Source: an uncultured Alistipes sp.
GTDB taxonomy: Bacteria; Bacteroidota; Bacteroidia; Bacteroidales; Rikenellaceae
NCBI GenBank assembly: GCA_910577475.1
Contig: CAJTLJ010000002.1
Coordinates: 173,974-237,973 of the forward strand
Length of the DNA: 64,000 nt
Direction: 5' to 3'
Shown: positions 1 through 8,724 of the stretch, one piece after another
How the letters are laid out: every line of letters begins with the position of its first letter
How positions within the stretch are numbered: the stretch's first letter is position 1
The notes under the pieces: model-generated
Database searches by the model: none
Seen by the model: the letters and a program-made list of their open reading frames with translations, nothing else
What the model was told of the DNA's origin: nothing
Translations under genes and position numbers: made by a program

Positions 1-1173
1 GATGGCATTCTGCAGCAGGGGCAGGATACCGCCGCCGCATACCAGCACCATGAAGATGCCCGAAGCCTTCTCGGTGTACTTGCCGAGGCCTTCGACGGCG
101 AGGTTGAAGATGCCGCCCCACATGACCGAGGTGCAGAGACCTACCAGCACGAGCAGAGCCGCGTTGACCGGAACGTTCACCAGATCGAAGCCTTTGGCGC
201 CGTTGAAGGCGGGAAGAACGACCGAAACGGTTTGCGGAGCCACGATGGCGGCGAATACCAGCACCAGACCTGCCAGCGAAACGACCGAAAGCATCTTGCG
301 GGCCGAAACCTTGCTGCCGACGGCTGCGCCGAGCAGACGGCCCACGAGCATGAGCAGCCAGTAGGTGGCGGCTACCGATCCGGCGATCGCCTCGGCGTTG
401 ACGCCGCTGCCCAGTACGTTCAGGTCGGGATTCTGCAGCCACTTGTTGAGGACATTGGGTATGCCTACCTCGATGCCTACGTAGACGAAGATGGCGGCTG
501 CGCCCAGCACGAAGTGGCGGAACGAGAGCGGGCCGTAGGGCGATTTCTCCTCGGTCTGCTTCTTGTCGGCCTGCTTGGGGCTCTCGGGAATGTCGGTCAG
601 GGCGATGACGATGAAGGCTAAGGCGAAGACAGCCAGAGCCGTGTACATGAGCGGGAAAACGTCGCTGATGCGGGCTTCGGTGATGTTGGGAATCAGCAGA
701 CCGGTCAGGATGATGACGGCCGTACCGCAGAGCGAGTTGAACGACCCGCCCGTCTGGATCAGCTGGTTGCCCTTGTTGCCGCCGCCGCCCAGCTTGTTGA
801 GCATGGGGTTTACGACCGTATTGAGCAGACACATCGAGAAGCCGGCGATGAAGGCGCCCAGCAGGTAGACGCCGAAGCTGCCCATCGTACCGGAGAGGGT
901 CTGGATGCCCACGCCGATGAAGCCGATTGAGACGGCGATCAGAGCCGTTTTCTTATAGCCCAGACGGGAGAGCATGTTGCCGGCCGGGTAGCCCATGATG
1001 GCATAGGCGATGAAGTTGGCGAAAACGCCGAGCGTACCCATCCAGTTCGCGACGCCGAACTGGCTCTTCAGAATGTCTCCCATGGGAGATGCCAGGTTCG
1101 TCACGAAGGAGATCATTCCGAACAGGAAGATCATGACGATGATGGGCAAAATGTAGTTCCGTTTTTGTTCCAT
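1..1173 (-). CDS. Sugar MFS permease, FucP/GluP-like (3' part beyond window)
   Basis: Integral inner-membrane proton/sugar symporter of the fucose-glucose permease group. Reading the minus strand from the ATG at 1173, 391 codons stay open to the window edge, so the C-terminus is missing. The protein opens with MEQKRNYILPIIVMIFLFGM and then alternates hydrophobic helices with short loops. It carries the SFVTNLASPMGDILK and GYPAGNMLSRLGYKKTA segments typical of this subfamily, and a Gly-rich central stretch (NPMLNKLGGGGNKGNQL). The substrate cannot be read from sequence; fucose, glucose or galactose are usual. It stands alone, upstream of and co-directional with the polyprenyl synthase gene 52 bp away. 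Confidence 0.85.
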   Translation of the reverse strand, partial: MEQKRNYILPIIVMIFLFGMISFVTNLASPMGDILKSQFGVANWMGTLGVFANFIAYAIMGYPAGNMLSRLGYKKTALIAVSIGFIGVGIQTLSGTMGSFGVYLLGAFIAGFSMCLLNTVVNPMLNKLGGGGNKGNQLIQTGGSFNSLCGTAVIILTGLLIPNITEARISDVFPLMYTALAVFALAFIVIALTDIPESPKQADKKQTEEKSPYGPLSFRHFVLGAAAIFVYVGIEVGIPNVLNKWLQNPDLNVLGSGVNAEAIAGSVAATYWLLMLVGRLLGAAVGSKVSARKMLSVVSLAGLVLVFAAIVAPQTVSVVLPAFNGAKGFDLVNVPVNAALLVLVGLCTSVMWGGIFNLAVEGLGKYTEKASGIFMVLVCGGGILPLLQNAI

Positions 1174-1225
1174 ACTGCTTTTTGGTTTATTAGGTTTTGA
1201 AATCGTGTTGCGGGATCGTATTTTC

Positions 1226-2212
1226 CTACCGGTCGCGCCGGGCGACGTAGCGGCAGAGGTTTTCCAGCGCGTCGCGATAGGGCGAGGCGGGATATCCTTT
1301 CAGGTACTGCAGGGCTTCGTCGACGAAATCCTGCATGACGCGCTCCGCTTCGTCCAGACCGCCGCAGCTCTCGACGGTGTGTTGCAGATATTCGACCGAT
1401 TCCGGATCGGCATGGCAGGCTGCCAGCCGTTCGAGCAGTTCGCTGCGGCGCTCCTCGGTCGACCGCTCCAGCACGAAGAGCAGAGGCAGGGTGATCTTCC
1501 CCTCGCGCAGGTCGTTGTTGGCCGGTTTGCCGGTGGCCGCCGAGCGCGTGTAGTCCAGCATGTCGTCGCGGATCTGGAAGGCCATGCCGAGCGCTTCGCC
1601 CAGTCGGGTCATCATGGCTACCTTTTCGCGCGGCGCTCCGACGGAGAGGGCTCCGGCCGAAACGCTCACCCCCAGCAGCGAGGCCGTCTTGCGGCGGATG
1701 ATCCGGTAGTAGCTCTCGCGGTCGACGATCTGCCGGCGGGCGCAGTCGCTTTGCAGCACTTCGCCTTCGCAGAGCGAGGTGATGGCCCGCGTGATGTGGC
1801 TTACCAGATCGAACTGACCGCTCGCAAGACCCGTCTCGATGGTCCGGCCCAGGATGTAGTCGCCCAGGATGACGGCGTTGTGCGACTGCCAGAGGGCGTT
1901 GGCCGAGGGGCGGCCGCGCCGCATGTCCGCCTCGTCCACCACATCGTCATGGATGAGCGACGATACGTGAATCATCTCCACCAGCAGGGCAGCCACGTGG
2001 CTGCGGCGTCCCACCCGGTCCGCATCGCCGGCGTGCATGGCGGCCGAAAGGAGCACCAGCATCGGACGAATGCCCTTTCCGCGGGCGGAGAGGGCATGTC
2101 GGAGCATCTCGGTGAGGAACTCCCCTTCGGCGACGATTTGCCGGAGGACGAAGGTTTCGAATTCGGCCAGTTGGGCGGTTATGGGTTGACGGATATCGTC
2201 GAGTGTAATCAT
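1226..2212 (-). CDS. Polyprenyl diphosphate synthase (IspB/octaprenyl type)
   Basis: Trans-isoprenyl diphosphate synthase, 328 aa, condensing IPP units onto an allylic primer to make the side chain of menaquinone. Visible signatures are GKGIRP (45-50), the first Asp-rich motif DDVVD (89-93) with the neighbouring R-R-G (98-100), and the second Asp-rich motif DDMLD (216-220) followed by the KPANNDLREGKITLPL region. Length is typical of the family. Chain length cannot be read with certainty. Menaquinone use fits the mqn genes at 19.6-21.1 kb. A minus-strand TATCTTTG box lies 21-28 bp upstream of the start. Confidence 0.92.
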   Translation of the reverse strand: MITLDDIRQPITAQLAEFETFVLRQIVAEGEFLTEMLRHALSARGKGIRPMLVLLSAAMHAGDADRVGRRSHVAALLVEMIHVSSLIHDDVVDEADMRRGRPSANALWQSHNAVILGDYILGRTIETGLASGQFDLVSHITRAITSLCEGEVLQSDCARRQIVDRESYYRIIRRKTASLLGVSVSAGALSVGAPREKVAMMTRLGEALGMAFQIRDDMLDYTRSAATGKPANNDLREGKITLPLLFVLERSTEERRSELLERLAACHADPESVEYLQHTVESCGGLDEAERVMQDFVDEALQYLKGYPASPYRDALENLCRYVARRDR

Positions 2213-2232
2213 GTTAACGGTCGTTTGCTATG

Positions 2233-2291
2233 CAAAGATAGCTATTTTTCGCAACTACGCAGTAGGATATCCGTGTTTTTTCGTAACTTTG
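2233..2291. promoter_or_regulatory. Divergent Bacteroidota promoter pair
   Basis: Two -7 elements of the TAnnTTTG type face apart. TATCTTTG on the minus strand (2233-2240) serves the polyprenyl synthase. TAACTTTG on the plus strand (2284-2291) serves the YfhO-like gene. Clear TTTG -33 boxes are not evident. Confidence 0.55.
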
Positions 2292-2307
2292 GACCTTGAA
2301 ACGCATT

Positions 2308-4800
2308 ATGATGATGAATCGATATCGGGAATATCTGCTGCGGGCATTGCCGTTCGCGGCGGCTTTCGTCCTCTTTTTCGGGATCAGCGCGCTCTATTTT
2401 TCACCCCAGTTCGCCGGCGAGGAGCTGCCGCAGCACGACGTGGTGCAGTACGAGGGCATGGTCCGCGACATCCGTCTGCAGCGGGCCGAAACGGGGGAGG
2501 ATCCCCAGTGGACCGGGGGGATGTTCGGCGGCATGCCCGCCTACCTGATCAATGTGGCCTATCCGGCCCAGGCGGTAAAGAATACCGTAGGGGCCGTCGT
2601 GCGGGTGATCGATGCCCCGGCCGCCTTCCTCTTCTTCGCCATGCTGGGCATGTGGCTCATGCTGCTGATGGTCGGCGTAAACCCCTGGGTAGGAATCGTC
2701 GCGGCGCTTGCCTACGGACTCTCGACCTATCTCCTGCTGATTATCGGCGCCGGACACGTCACGAAGAGCTGGGCGCTCGTCTACGCGCCGCTCATGATGG
2801 GCGGCATCTATTGTACGCTGAGGCGCAATCCCTGGATCGGAGGGGCCGCTACCGCCCTTTTCGCCTCGCTCCAGATCGGCGTCAACCACCCGCAGATCAC
2901 CTATTATTTCCTCATGGCGGCCGCGCTTTTCTGGCTCAGCGAGGGCTTTTTCGCCCTTCGCGGGAAGCGGCTGCGCGACTTTGCGAAGCGCACGGCCGTG
3001 CTGCTTGCGGCAGGGGTGCTGGCCGTGGGGTCGAACTTTTCTCCTTTGTGGTACACTCTCCAGCATACCCGCGATACGATCCGCGGCGGTTCGGAGTTGG
3101 CCGCAGCCGATAAATCGGACGGCGCTTCGGGACTCGATCTGGAGTATGCGACCGCCTGGAGCTATGGCCCGGCGGAGAGCTGGAACCTGCTGATCCCCGA
3201 CTTCATGGGGGGCGATTCGATGCGCTCCTTCTCTTCGGACGGCGAGGTGGCCGGGGCCTTGCGCGAATACGGGCTCTCGGAGCTGGCCGGGCAGCTGCCC
3301 GCCTACTGGGGCGACCAGCCCTTCACGGCCGGTCCCACCTATTTGGGGGCCGTGTCGCTCTTTCTGGCGCTGATGGGGTGCCTGCTGGCCCGCGGACGTG
3401 ACAAGTGGTGGGCGATAGCGGCCACCGTGCTGGCTCTCCTGCTGGCGTGGGGACGTCATTTCATGCCCTTTACGGAGCTGTTTTTCACTTATCTGCCCGG
3501 ATACGACAAGTTCAGGACCGTCTCGATGATTCTGGTCATTGCGCAGTGGACCGTTCCCCTGCTGGGGGCCGTGGGGCTCATGTATCTGTGGCGGAACCGC
3601 GAGGAGGACCGGACGCGGTTCCGTCGGGCGCTGGCGTGGTCGCTGGGTGTCGTGGGCGGGCTCTGCCTGCTCTTCGCCGTGGCGGGCTCCGCGATCTTCG
3701 ATTTCGGACGGCAGGCTGCCGAGGAGCAGATGACCGCCACCTTCGGCAACTGGTTCCGGCAGGCGGGAATGACCGCCGAACTGCGCCAGGGGCTCGATGC
3801 CGAACTCGGACGCACGACCGCCGAAGCGATGGCCGCCGAGCGGGTCTCGATCATGCAGGCCGACGCCTGGCGTTCGTTCGTGTTCGTCCTGCTGGCTGCG
3901 GGTGCGGTGTTCCTCTATCTCCGCAGATGGTGCGGCCGGGGGGTGCTGGTGGCCCTGCTGGGGGTATGGATGGCGGTCGATCTGGTCAGTGTGGATTTGC
4001 GCTACCTCTCCGCCGACGATTTCGTTCCGGCCCGCAGAAACCGGGTGATGCCGACGGAGGCGGACCGGCGGATACTGCAGGACAAGGAGCCGGGATATCG
4101 AGTGCTGAACCTGACGGTGAGCCCCTTCAACGATGCGACGACCAGCTATTTCCACCGCTCGGTGGGCGGCTATCACGGGGCCAAGCTGGCCCGCTACCAG
4201 GATCTGATCGAATGGTACCTGACCGATCTGGACGAGTCGGTGCTGGATATGCTCAATACCCGTTATGTGATCGTTTCGCCCGATTCGGTGATCCGTCGCG
4301 AAACGTCCCTCGGAGCCGCCTGGTTCGTGGAGGGCATCCTCGCGACCGATTCGGCCCGGGAGGAGATCGAACGGTTGGGCGAGGTGGATCTGCGTCGTGT
4401 GGCGGTGATTCGCCGGGACGACCTCGGAAAGAGTGCGCGTCTCGAACCCGAGTCGAGGGAGGGCGGTTTCGAAGGCTCCATCCGGCTGACGGAGTATCGT
4501 CCCAACTGCCTGAAATACGAATATTCGGCCGACCGGCCCGCCGTGGCGGTCTTCTCGGAGATCTTCTACGACAAGGGGTGGACGGCTTATGTCGACGGCG
4601 AGGAGGTGCCCGCCTTCCGGGCCGATTACGTGCTGCGGGCCCTGCAACTGCCTGCGGCAGAGCATGGAACGGTCGAGTGGCGGTTCCGGGCGCCGAAATG
4701 GCGGGCCGTGGAGAGCGTGACGCTCGTCTCGTCGCTGGCCATTCTGGCGGGATGCGCCGCCGTGCTGGTATACCTCCTCGTGCGAAGAAAAAAGAGATAA
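2308..4800 (+). CDS. YfhO-like polytopic membrane protein
   Basis: Large inner-membrane protein of about 830 aa with a first membrane segment near residues 10-27, a string of further hydrophobic helices through the first 450 residues and another near 545-565. A periplasm-type C-terminal domain follows (FSEIFYDKGWTAYVDGEEV region) and ends in one more helix and an RRKKR tail. This architecture matches the Bacteroidota YfhO family, thought to be glycosyltransferase-like envelope proteins. The precise reaction is unknown. A TTG at 2296 is also in frame, but ATG at 2308 (or 2311/2314) sits better behind the TAACTTTG box ending at 2291. It is followed after 4 bp by ftsX. Confidence 0.75.
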   Translation: MMMNRYREYLLRALPFAAAFVLFFGISALYFSPQFAGEELPQHDVVQYEGMVRDIRLQRAETGEDPQWTGGMFGGMPAYLINVAYPAQAVKNTVGAVVRVIDAPAAFLFFAMLGMWLMLLMVGVNPWVGIVAALAYGLSTYLLLIIGAGHVTKSWALVYAPLMMGGIYCTLRRNPWIGGAATALFASLQIGVNHPQITYYFLMAAALFWLSEGFFALRGKRLRDFAKRTAVLLAAGVLAVGSNFSPLWYTLQHTRDTIRGGSELAAADKSDGASGLDLEYATAWSYGPAESWNLLIPDFMGGDSMRSFSSDGEVAGALREYGLSELAGQLPAYWGDQPFTAGPTYLGAVSLFLALMGCLLARGRDKWWAIAATVLALLLAWGRHFMPFTELFFTYLPGYDKFRTVSMILVIAQWTVPLLGAVGLMYLWRNREEDRTRFRRALAWSLGVVGGLCLLFAVAGSAIFDFGRQAAEEQMTATFGNWFRQAGMTAELRQGLDAELGRTTAEAMAAERVSIMQADAWRSFVFVLLAAGAVFLYLRRWCGRGVLVALLGVWMAVDLVSVDLRYLSADDFVPARRNRVMPTEADRRILQDKEPGYRVLNLTVSPFNDATTSYFHRSVGGYHGAKLARYQDLIEWYLTDLDESVLDMLNTRYVIVSPDSVIRRETSLGAAWFVEGILATDSAREEIERLGEVDLRRVAVIRRDDLGKSARLEPESREGGFEGSIRLTEYRPNCLKYEYSADRPAVAVFSEIFYDKGWTAYVDGEEVPAFRADYVLRALQLPAAEHGTVEWRFRAPKWRAVESVTLVSSLAILAGCAAVLVYLLVRRKKR

Positions 4801-4804
4801 GGGA

Positions 4805-5689
4805 ATGAAAGACGACAGACGACTCAAGCGCAAGGTGCGCAACTCCTATATAGTCTCCACCGTGAGCATGGCTCTGGTGCTCTTTCTGCTGGGGTCGGTG
4901 GGGTACCTGATCGCCACGGCGATGTCCGTGGCCGCGACCCTGCAGGAGAGCGTGACGGTCACCGTCGAACTCCGCAACGATGCCGATTCGACGGCCCGGG
5001 CCTCGGTGGCCACCGCCCTCGCGAAGGAGGAGCTGGCGCGCGAGGTGCTGTTCCTCTCGAAAGAGGAGAAGGCCGCGGACGGCGATTTCCGCAAGATGTT
5101 CGAGAGCGAATTCGAGGAGATTCTGGAGGAGAATCCCCTGCTGGACTCCTACGAGGTGCGCCTGACGGCCCGCGGAGAGGAGCGGGCGGAGGTCGACGCC
5201 TTCATCCGCCGCATCGGACGGCTGGAGGGGGTGGACCGGGTGAGCTATCCCGAGCGGATGGCCGACCGGCTGCACGCCACGGTGGGCAAGATCCGCTTCG
5301 TGCTGCTGCTCTTCGGCGGAGCGCTGCTCGTCGTATCGCTGATCCTGCTCGCCAACACGATCCGCCTGGCGATCTACTCGAAGCGTTACCTCATCAATAC
5401 GATGAAGCTGGTCGGGGCGACCAAATGGTATGTCATGCGTCCCTTCCTGGCCAGCAGCCTGGTTCAGGGGCTCTGGGCCGGCGTGATGGCGGCGGCATTG
5501 TTCGGCGCCTCGGTCTGGGGGCTCGGCGAGGCGGTTCCCGAGTTCGCTGCGCACTCCGACGCCCTGATCTTCGCCGGCTCCATCGTCTGCGGCATGATCG
5601 TGTGCGGCGAGGTGCTGTCGCTGCTCTTCACCTTTGCGGCCGTCGACAAGTTCGTCAACATGAAATCGAATAAAATATACCTCTATTGA
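4805..5689 (+). CDS. ftsX: Cell-division protein FtsX-like ABC permease
   Basis: Membrane component of the FtsEX complex that controls peptidoglycan hydrolysis at the septum. It is 294 aa with a basic N-terminus, one membrane segment near 20-42, an extracytoplasmic domain to about residue 160, then three C-terminal helices of the FtsX/MacB fold. The NTMKLVGATKWYVMRPFL stretch is the characteristic coupling-helix region. No ftsE ATPase gene is adjacent, as is common in Bacteroidota. It overlaps closely with the DUF3098 gene (stop at 5689, next ATG at 5692), so the two are very likely cotranscribed. Confidence 0.9.
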   Translation: MKDDRRLKRKVRNSYIVSTVSMALVLFLLGSVGYLIATAMSVAATLQESVTVTVELRNDADSTARASVATALAKEELAREVLFLSKEEKAADGDFRKMFESEFEEILEENPLLDSYEVRLTARGEERAEVDAFIRRIGRLEGVDRVSYPERMADRLHATVGKIRFVLLLFGGALLVVSLILLANTIRLAIYSKRYLINTMKLVGATKWYVMRPFLASSLVQGLWAGVMAAALFGASVWGLGEAVPEFAAHSDALIFAGSIVCGMIVCGEVLSLLFTFAAVDKFVNMKSNKIYLY

Positions 5690-5691
5690 AT

Positions 5692-5943
5692 ATGAAAAAG
5701 TGGAAAGAGATATCCCATCCGAACGATGAGCGGATGCCCCTCGCCAAGCAGAACTACATCCTGCTGCTGATCGGCTTCGCCGTGATTCTGCTGGGCTTCG
5801 TCCTGATGGCGGGCGGCGGCAGCTCCTCGCCCGACGAATTCAATTACGAGATGTTCTCGTGGCGACGCATCACGCTGGCCCCGATTCTGGTGGTGGCCGG
5901 TTTCGCGTTCGAAGTCTACGCCATCCTGAAGCGGCCCCGGTAA
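5692..5943 (+). CDS. DUF3098 small membrane protein
   Basis: About 83 aa with two predicted membrane helices (near 22-40 and 58-76) joined by a short acidic loop (SSPDEFNYEMFSWRRITLAP). This is the usual DUF3098 pattern, and the usual position directly after ftsX in Bacteroidota. An upstream in-frame TTG overlaps the ftsX stop; I prefer the ATG at 5692. Function is unknown; a division or envelope role is inferred only from context. The 92 bp after it contain an imperfectly spaced inverted repeat (5961-5969 with 5995-6003). Confidence 0.8.
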   Translation: MKKWKEISHPNDERMPLAKQNYILLLIGFAVILLGFVLMAGGGSSSPDEFNYEMFSWRRITLAPILVVAGFAFEVYAILKRPR

Positions 5944-6035
5944 ACCGCGGACGCCATGTCTTCGCACCGCACGGGAAGCCTTCGCGGGCGGCTCCGGTGC
6001 GAACGGACCGATTTGTCATAACATAAAGAACGAAA

Positions 6036-6821
6036 ATGGATACGTTACAAGCTATTTTACTCGGCATCGTGCAGGGTATTACGGAGTTTCTGCCCGTATC
6101 GAGCAGCGGGCACCTGCAAATCGCCAAGGAGCTGCTCGGCGTGGAGCTCTCGGACAACGTGACCTTCGATGTCACGCTGCATGCCGCCACCGTGCTGAGC
6201 ACCATTGTGGTCATGTGGCGCGAGATCTGGAAGCTCCTCTCGGGGCTCTTCTCGCGCACTTTCAACGACGAGCAGGCCTATGTGCTCAAGATTCTTCTTT
6301 CGATGATCCCGGCCGGTGTGGTCGGCGTGCTCTTCGCCGACCGGATCGAGGCGCTCTTCGCCTCGCTGCCCTTCGTGGGATTCATGCTGCTGCTGACGGC
6401 GGCCCTGCTGACCTTCGCCTACCGGGCCAGGCCCCGCGAAAAGCGCGAAATCTCCTATCGTGACGCCTTCCTGATCGGCTGCGCCCAGGCGGTCGCCACC
6501 CTGCCCGGCCTCTCCCGTTCGGGTTCGACCATCGCCACCGGTCTGTTGCTGGGCAACCGCAAGGAGGAGGTGGCCCATTTCTCGTTCCTGATGGTTATCC
6601 CGGTCATTCTGGGCAAGATGCTGCTGGACATCCTCTCGGGCGATATGGCCGCCATGAGCGTGGGCGCCGTGCCGCTCGCGGCCGGATTCGTGTCGGCCTT
6701 CACGGTGGGTGCGCTGGCCTGCCGCTTCATGATCGACATCGTGAAACGGGGCAAACTCATCTGGTTCGCCTGGTATTGCGCAGCCGCCGGAATCATCTCC
6801 ATTGTCGGATCGCTTCTCTAA
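6036..6821 (+). CDS. uppP: Undecaprenyl-diphosphatase
   Basis: BacA/UppP family, 261 aa. It dephosphorylates undecaprenyl diphosphate so the lipid carrier can be reused for cell-wall and glycan export, and confers bacitracin tolerance. Diagnostic motifs are present: GITEFLPVSSSGHL near the N-terminus and LPGLSRSGSTI in the second half. Several hydrophobic helices account for the rest. It belongs to a co-directional run ftsX - DUF3098 - uppP - truB - queA, and truB starts 9 bp downstream. Confidence 0.95.
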   Translation: MDTLQAILLGIVQGITEFLPVSSSGHLQIAKELLGVELSDNVTFDVTLHAATVLSTIVVMWREIWKLLSGLFSRTFNDEQAYVLKILLSMIPAGVVGVLFADRIEALFASLPFVGFMLLLTAALLTFAYRARPREKREISYRDAFLIGCAQAVATLPGLSRSGSTIATGLLLGNRKEEVAHFSFLMVIPVILGKMLLDILSGDMAAMSVGAVPLAAGFVSAFTVGALACRFMIDIVKRGKLIWFAWYCAAAGIISIVGSLL

Positions 6822-6829
6822 TTCCGCTT

Positions 6830-7567
6830 ATGACCCGCTACAACCCCAACGACGTGCAGCCCTTCACCTTGCGCGGCATTCGCTTCGACGAAGGCTATAT
6901 CGCCGTGATCGACAAGCCGCTGGAGTGGACCTCCACCGATGTGGTGCGAAAGATCAAATACGACCTCCGCAAGGTCGGCTATCCCAAAATCAAGGTGGGG
7001 CACGCCGGAACCCTCGATCCGCTCGCTACGGGCATCCTGCTGGTCTGCATCGGCAAGGCGACCAAACTGGTCGACTCGCTCCAGTCCGAGGAGAAGGAGT
7101 ACGAGGCCGAGCTGATGCTGGGCGCCACGACGCCGAGTTTCGATCTGGAGCACCCCATCGACCGGACCTATCCCACCGAACACATCACCCGCGAAGCGGT
7201 CGTCGGGGCGTTGCAGTCGCTCTGCGGCGAACGGCTCCAGACTCCGCCGCTCTACTCGGCCAAGAAGGTGGAGGGGGTGCGGGCCTACGACATCGCCCGG
7301 GCCGGCGAGAGCGTGGAGCTCCGCCAGGCGCTGGTGAACATCTACGAGATCGAACTGCTCTCCTACGACATGCCGCGCGTCCGCATCCGTGTCCGGTGCA
7401 GCAAGGGAACCTACATCCGTTCGCTGGCCCGCGAGGTGGGCGAGGCGCTCGGGAGCGGAGCGCATCTGACGGCCTTGAGGCGGACCCGCAGCGGCGGCTT
7501 TACCCTCCGCCAGGCCCACGAACTGGACGATTTTCTGAAAAAACTCGCCGAGAGCGAAACAAAATAG
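6830..7567 (+). CDS. truB: tRNA pseudouridine-55 synthase
   Basis: Isomerises U55 in the T-loop of tRNAs. It is 245 aa from the ATG at 6830. A longer frame back to 6776 overlaps uppP and adds an unrelated leader, so it was not used. The catalytic Asp lies in GHAGTLDPLATGIL. The KxYxAxLxLG-type segment (EYEAELMLG), the PPLYSAKKVEG segment and RCSKGTYIRSLAREVG also match TruB. The short C-terminus with no PUA domain is normal for Bacteroidota. Confidence 0.95.
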   Translation: MTRYNPNDVQPFTLRGIRFDEGYIAVIDKPLEWTSTDVVRKIKYDLRKVGYPKIKVGHAGTLDPLATGILLVCIGKATKLVDSLQSEEKEYEAELMLGATTPSFDLEHPIDRTYPTEHITREAVVGALQSLCGERLQTPPLYSAKKVEGVRAYDIARAGESVELRQALVNIYEIELLSYDMPRVRIRVRCSKGTYIRSLAREVGEALGSGAHLTALRRTRSGGFTLRQAHELDDFLKKLAESETK

Positions 7568-7631
7568 CCGTTTTTACGTATAATCATTAATTGCACATTG
7601 CGCAAAAACGGAAAATACATCAACTTACGTC

Positions 7632-8681
7632 ATGAAACTGTCTCAATACGGATATGAATTTTCGCCCGAGATGCTGGCGAAATACCCCGCGACGAATCGC
7701 GACGAATCGCGACTGCTGGTGCTGAACCGCTCGACGGGCAAGATCGAACACCGCATTTTCAAGGACATCATCGAATATTTCGACGAAAAGGACCTCTTTC
7801 TGTTCAACGATACCAAGGTATTTCCCGCCCGTCTGTACGGCAACAAGGAGAAGACCGGGGCCGAGATCGAGATCTTTCTGTTGCGCGAGCTGAACCGCGA
7901 ACTGCGTCTGTGGGACGTGCTGGTCGATCCGGCGCGGAAGATCCGTATCGGCAACAAACTCTATTTCGGCGACGACGATCTGCTGGTGGCCGAGGTGATC
8001 GACAACACCACCTCGCGCGGCCGCACGCTGCGTTTCCTCTTCGACGGCTCCTACGAGGAGTTCAAGGAGGCCCTTTTCAAGTTGGGCGAGACGCCGCTCC
8101 CGCGCTGGGTCCGCCAGCAGGTGGAGCCCGAGGATGCCGAGCGCTACCAGACGATTTTCGCCCGGCACGAAGGCGCCGTGGCGGCGCCGACGGCCGGCAT
8201 GCACTTCTCGAAACATCTGCTCAAGCGTATGGAGATCAAGGGGATAGACCGGGCCTTCGTGACCCTGCACGTCGGTCTGGGCAACTTCCGCACGGTGGAT
8301 GTCGAGGATCTGTCGAAGCACAAGATGGACTCCGAGCAGTTCTTCGTCACGCCCGAGGCGGCCGATGCGGTCAACGGGACCAAGCGCGCCGGCCGCAAGG
8401 TCGTGGCTATTGGCACGACCGTCATGCGCACCGTCGAGACGGCTGTCTCGACCAACGGCATGATCAACCCGCAGGAGGGGTGGACCAACAAGTTCATCTT
8501 CTCGCCCTACGACTTCACGGTGGCCGACGCCATGGTGTCGAATTTCCACCTGCCTTACTCCACGCAGCTGATGATGGTGGCGGCTTTCGGCGGTTACGAA
8601 GCGGTGATGACGGCCTACAAGGCAGCCCGGGAGGAGGGGTATCGGTTCGGTACTTACGGCGATGCCATGCTCATTCTTTAG
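7632..8681 (+). CDS. queA: S-adenosylmethionine:tRNA ribosyltransferase-isomerase
   Basis: Penultimate step of queuosine synthesis: transfers the ribosyl part of SAM onto preQ1 at tRNA position 34. It is 349 aa, the family's normal length. Recognisable segments are RDESRLLVLNR, FNDTKVFPARL, FARHEGAVAAPTAGMHF, HVGLGNFRTV and VADAMVSNFHLP. It follows truB by 64 bp, an RNA-modification pair. The stop codon lies 10 bp before the -7 element of the next gene. Confidence 0.96.
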   Translation: MKLSQYGYEFSPEMLAKYPATNRDESRLLVLNRSTGKIEHRIFKDIIEYFDEKDLFLFNDTKVFPARLYGNKEKTGAEIEIFLLRELNRELRLWDVLVDPARKIRIGNKLYFGDDDLLVAEVIDNTTSRGRTLRFLFDGSYEEFKEALFKLGETPLPRWVRQQVEPEDAERYQTIFARHEGAVAAPTAGMHFSKHLLKRMEIKGIDRAFVTLHVGLGNFRTVDVEDLSKHKMDSEQFFVTPEAADAVNGTKRAGRKVVAIGTTVMRTVETAVSTNGMINPQEGWTNKFIFSPYDFTVADAMVSNFHLPYSTQLMMVAAFGGYEAVMTAYKAAREEGYRFGTYGDAMLIL

Positions 8682-8691
8682 AAATTTTTCG

Positions 8692-8699
8692 TATCTTTG
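8692..8699 (+). promoter_or_regulatory. -7 promoter element (TATCTTTG)
   Basis: Perfect TAnnTTTG box between the queA stop and the next ATG at 8725. It implies that the GT5-domain gene has its own start site around 8706. Confidence 0.6.
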
Positions 8700-8724
8700 C
8701 GTTTAAGTAAAAACACCATTCGAA

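Noticed and set aside
1..1173. First permease as part of a sugar-utilisation locus
   Set aside because: Its other neighbours are outside the window and those seen are housekeeping, so no locus can be claimed.
2401..4842. 813-aa open frame on the minus strand
   Set aside because: Antisense to the YfhO-like gene, His/Gln/Pro/Arg-rich composition typical of shadow translations.
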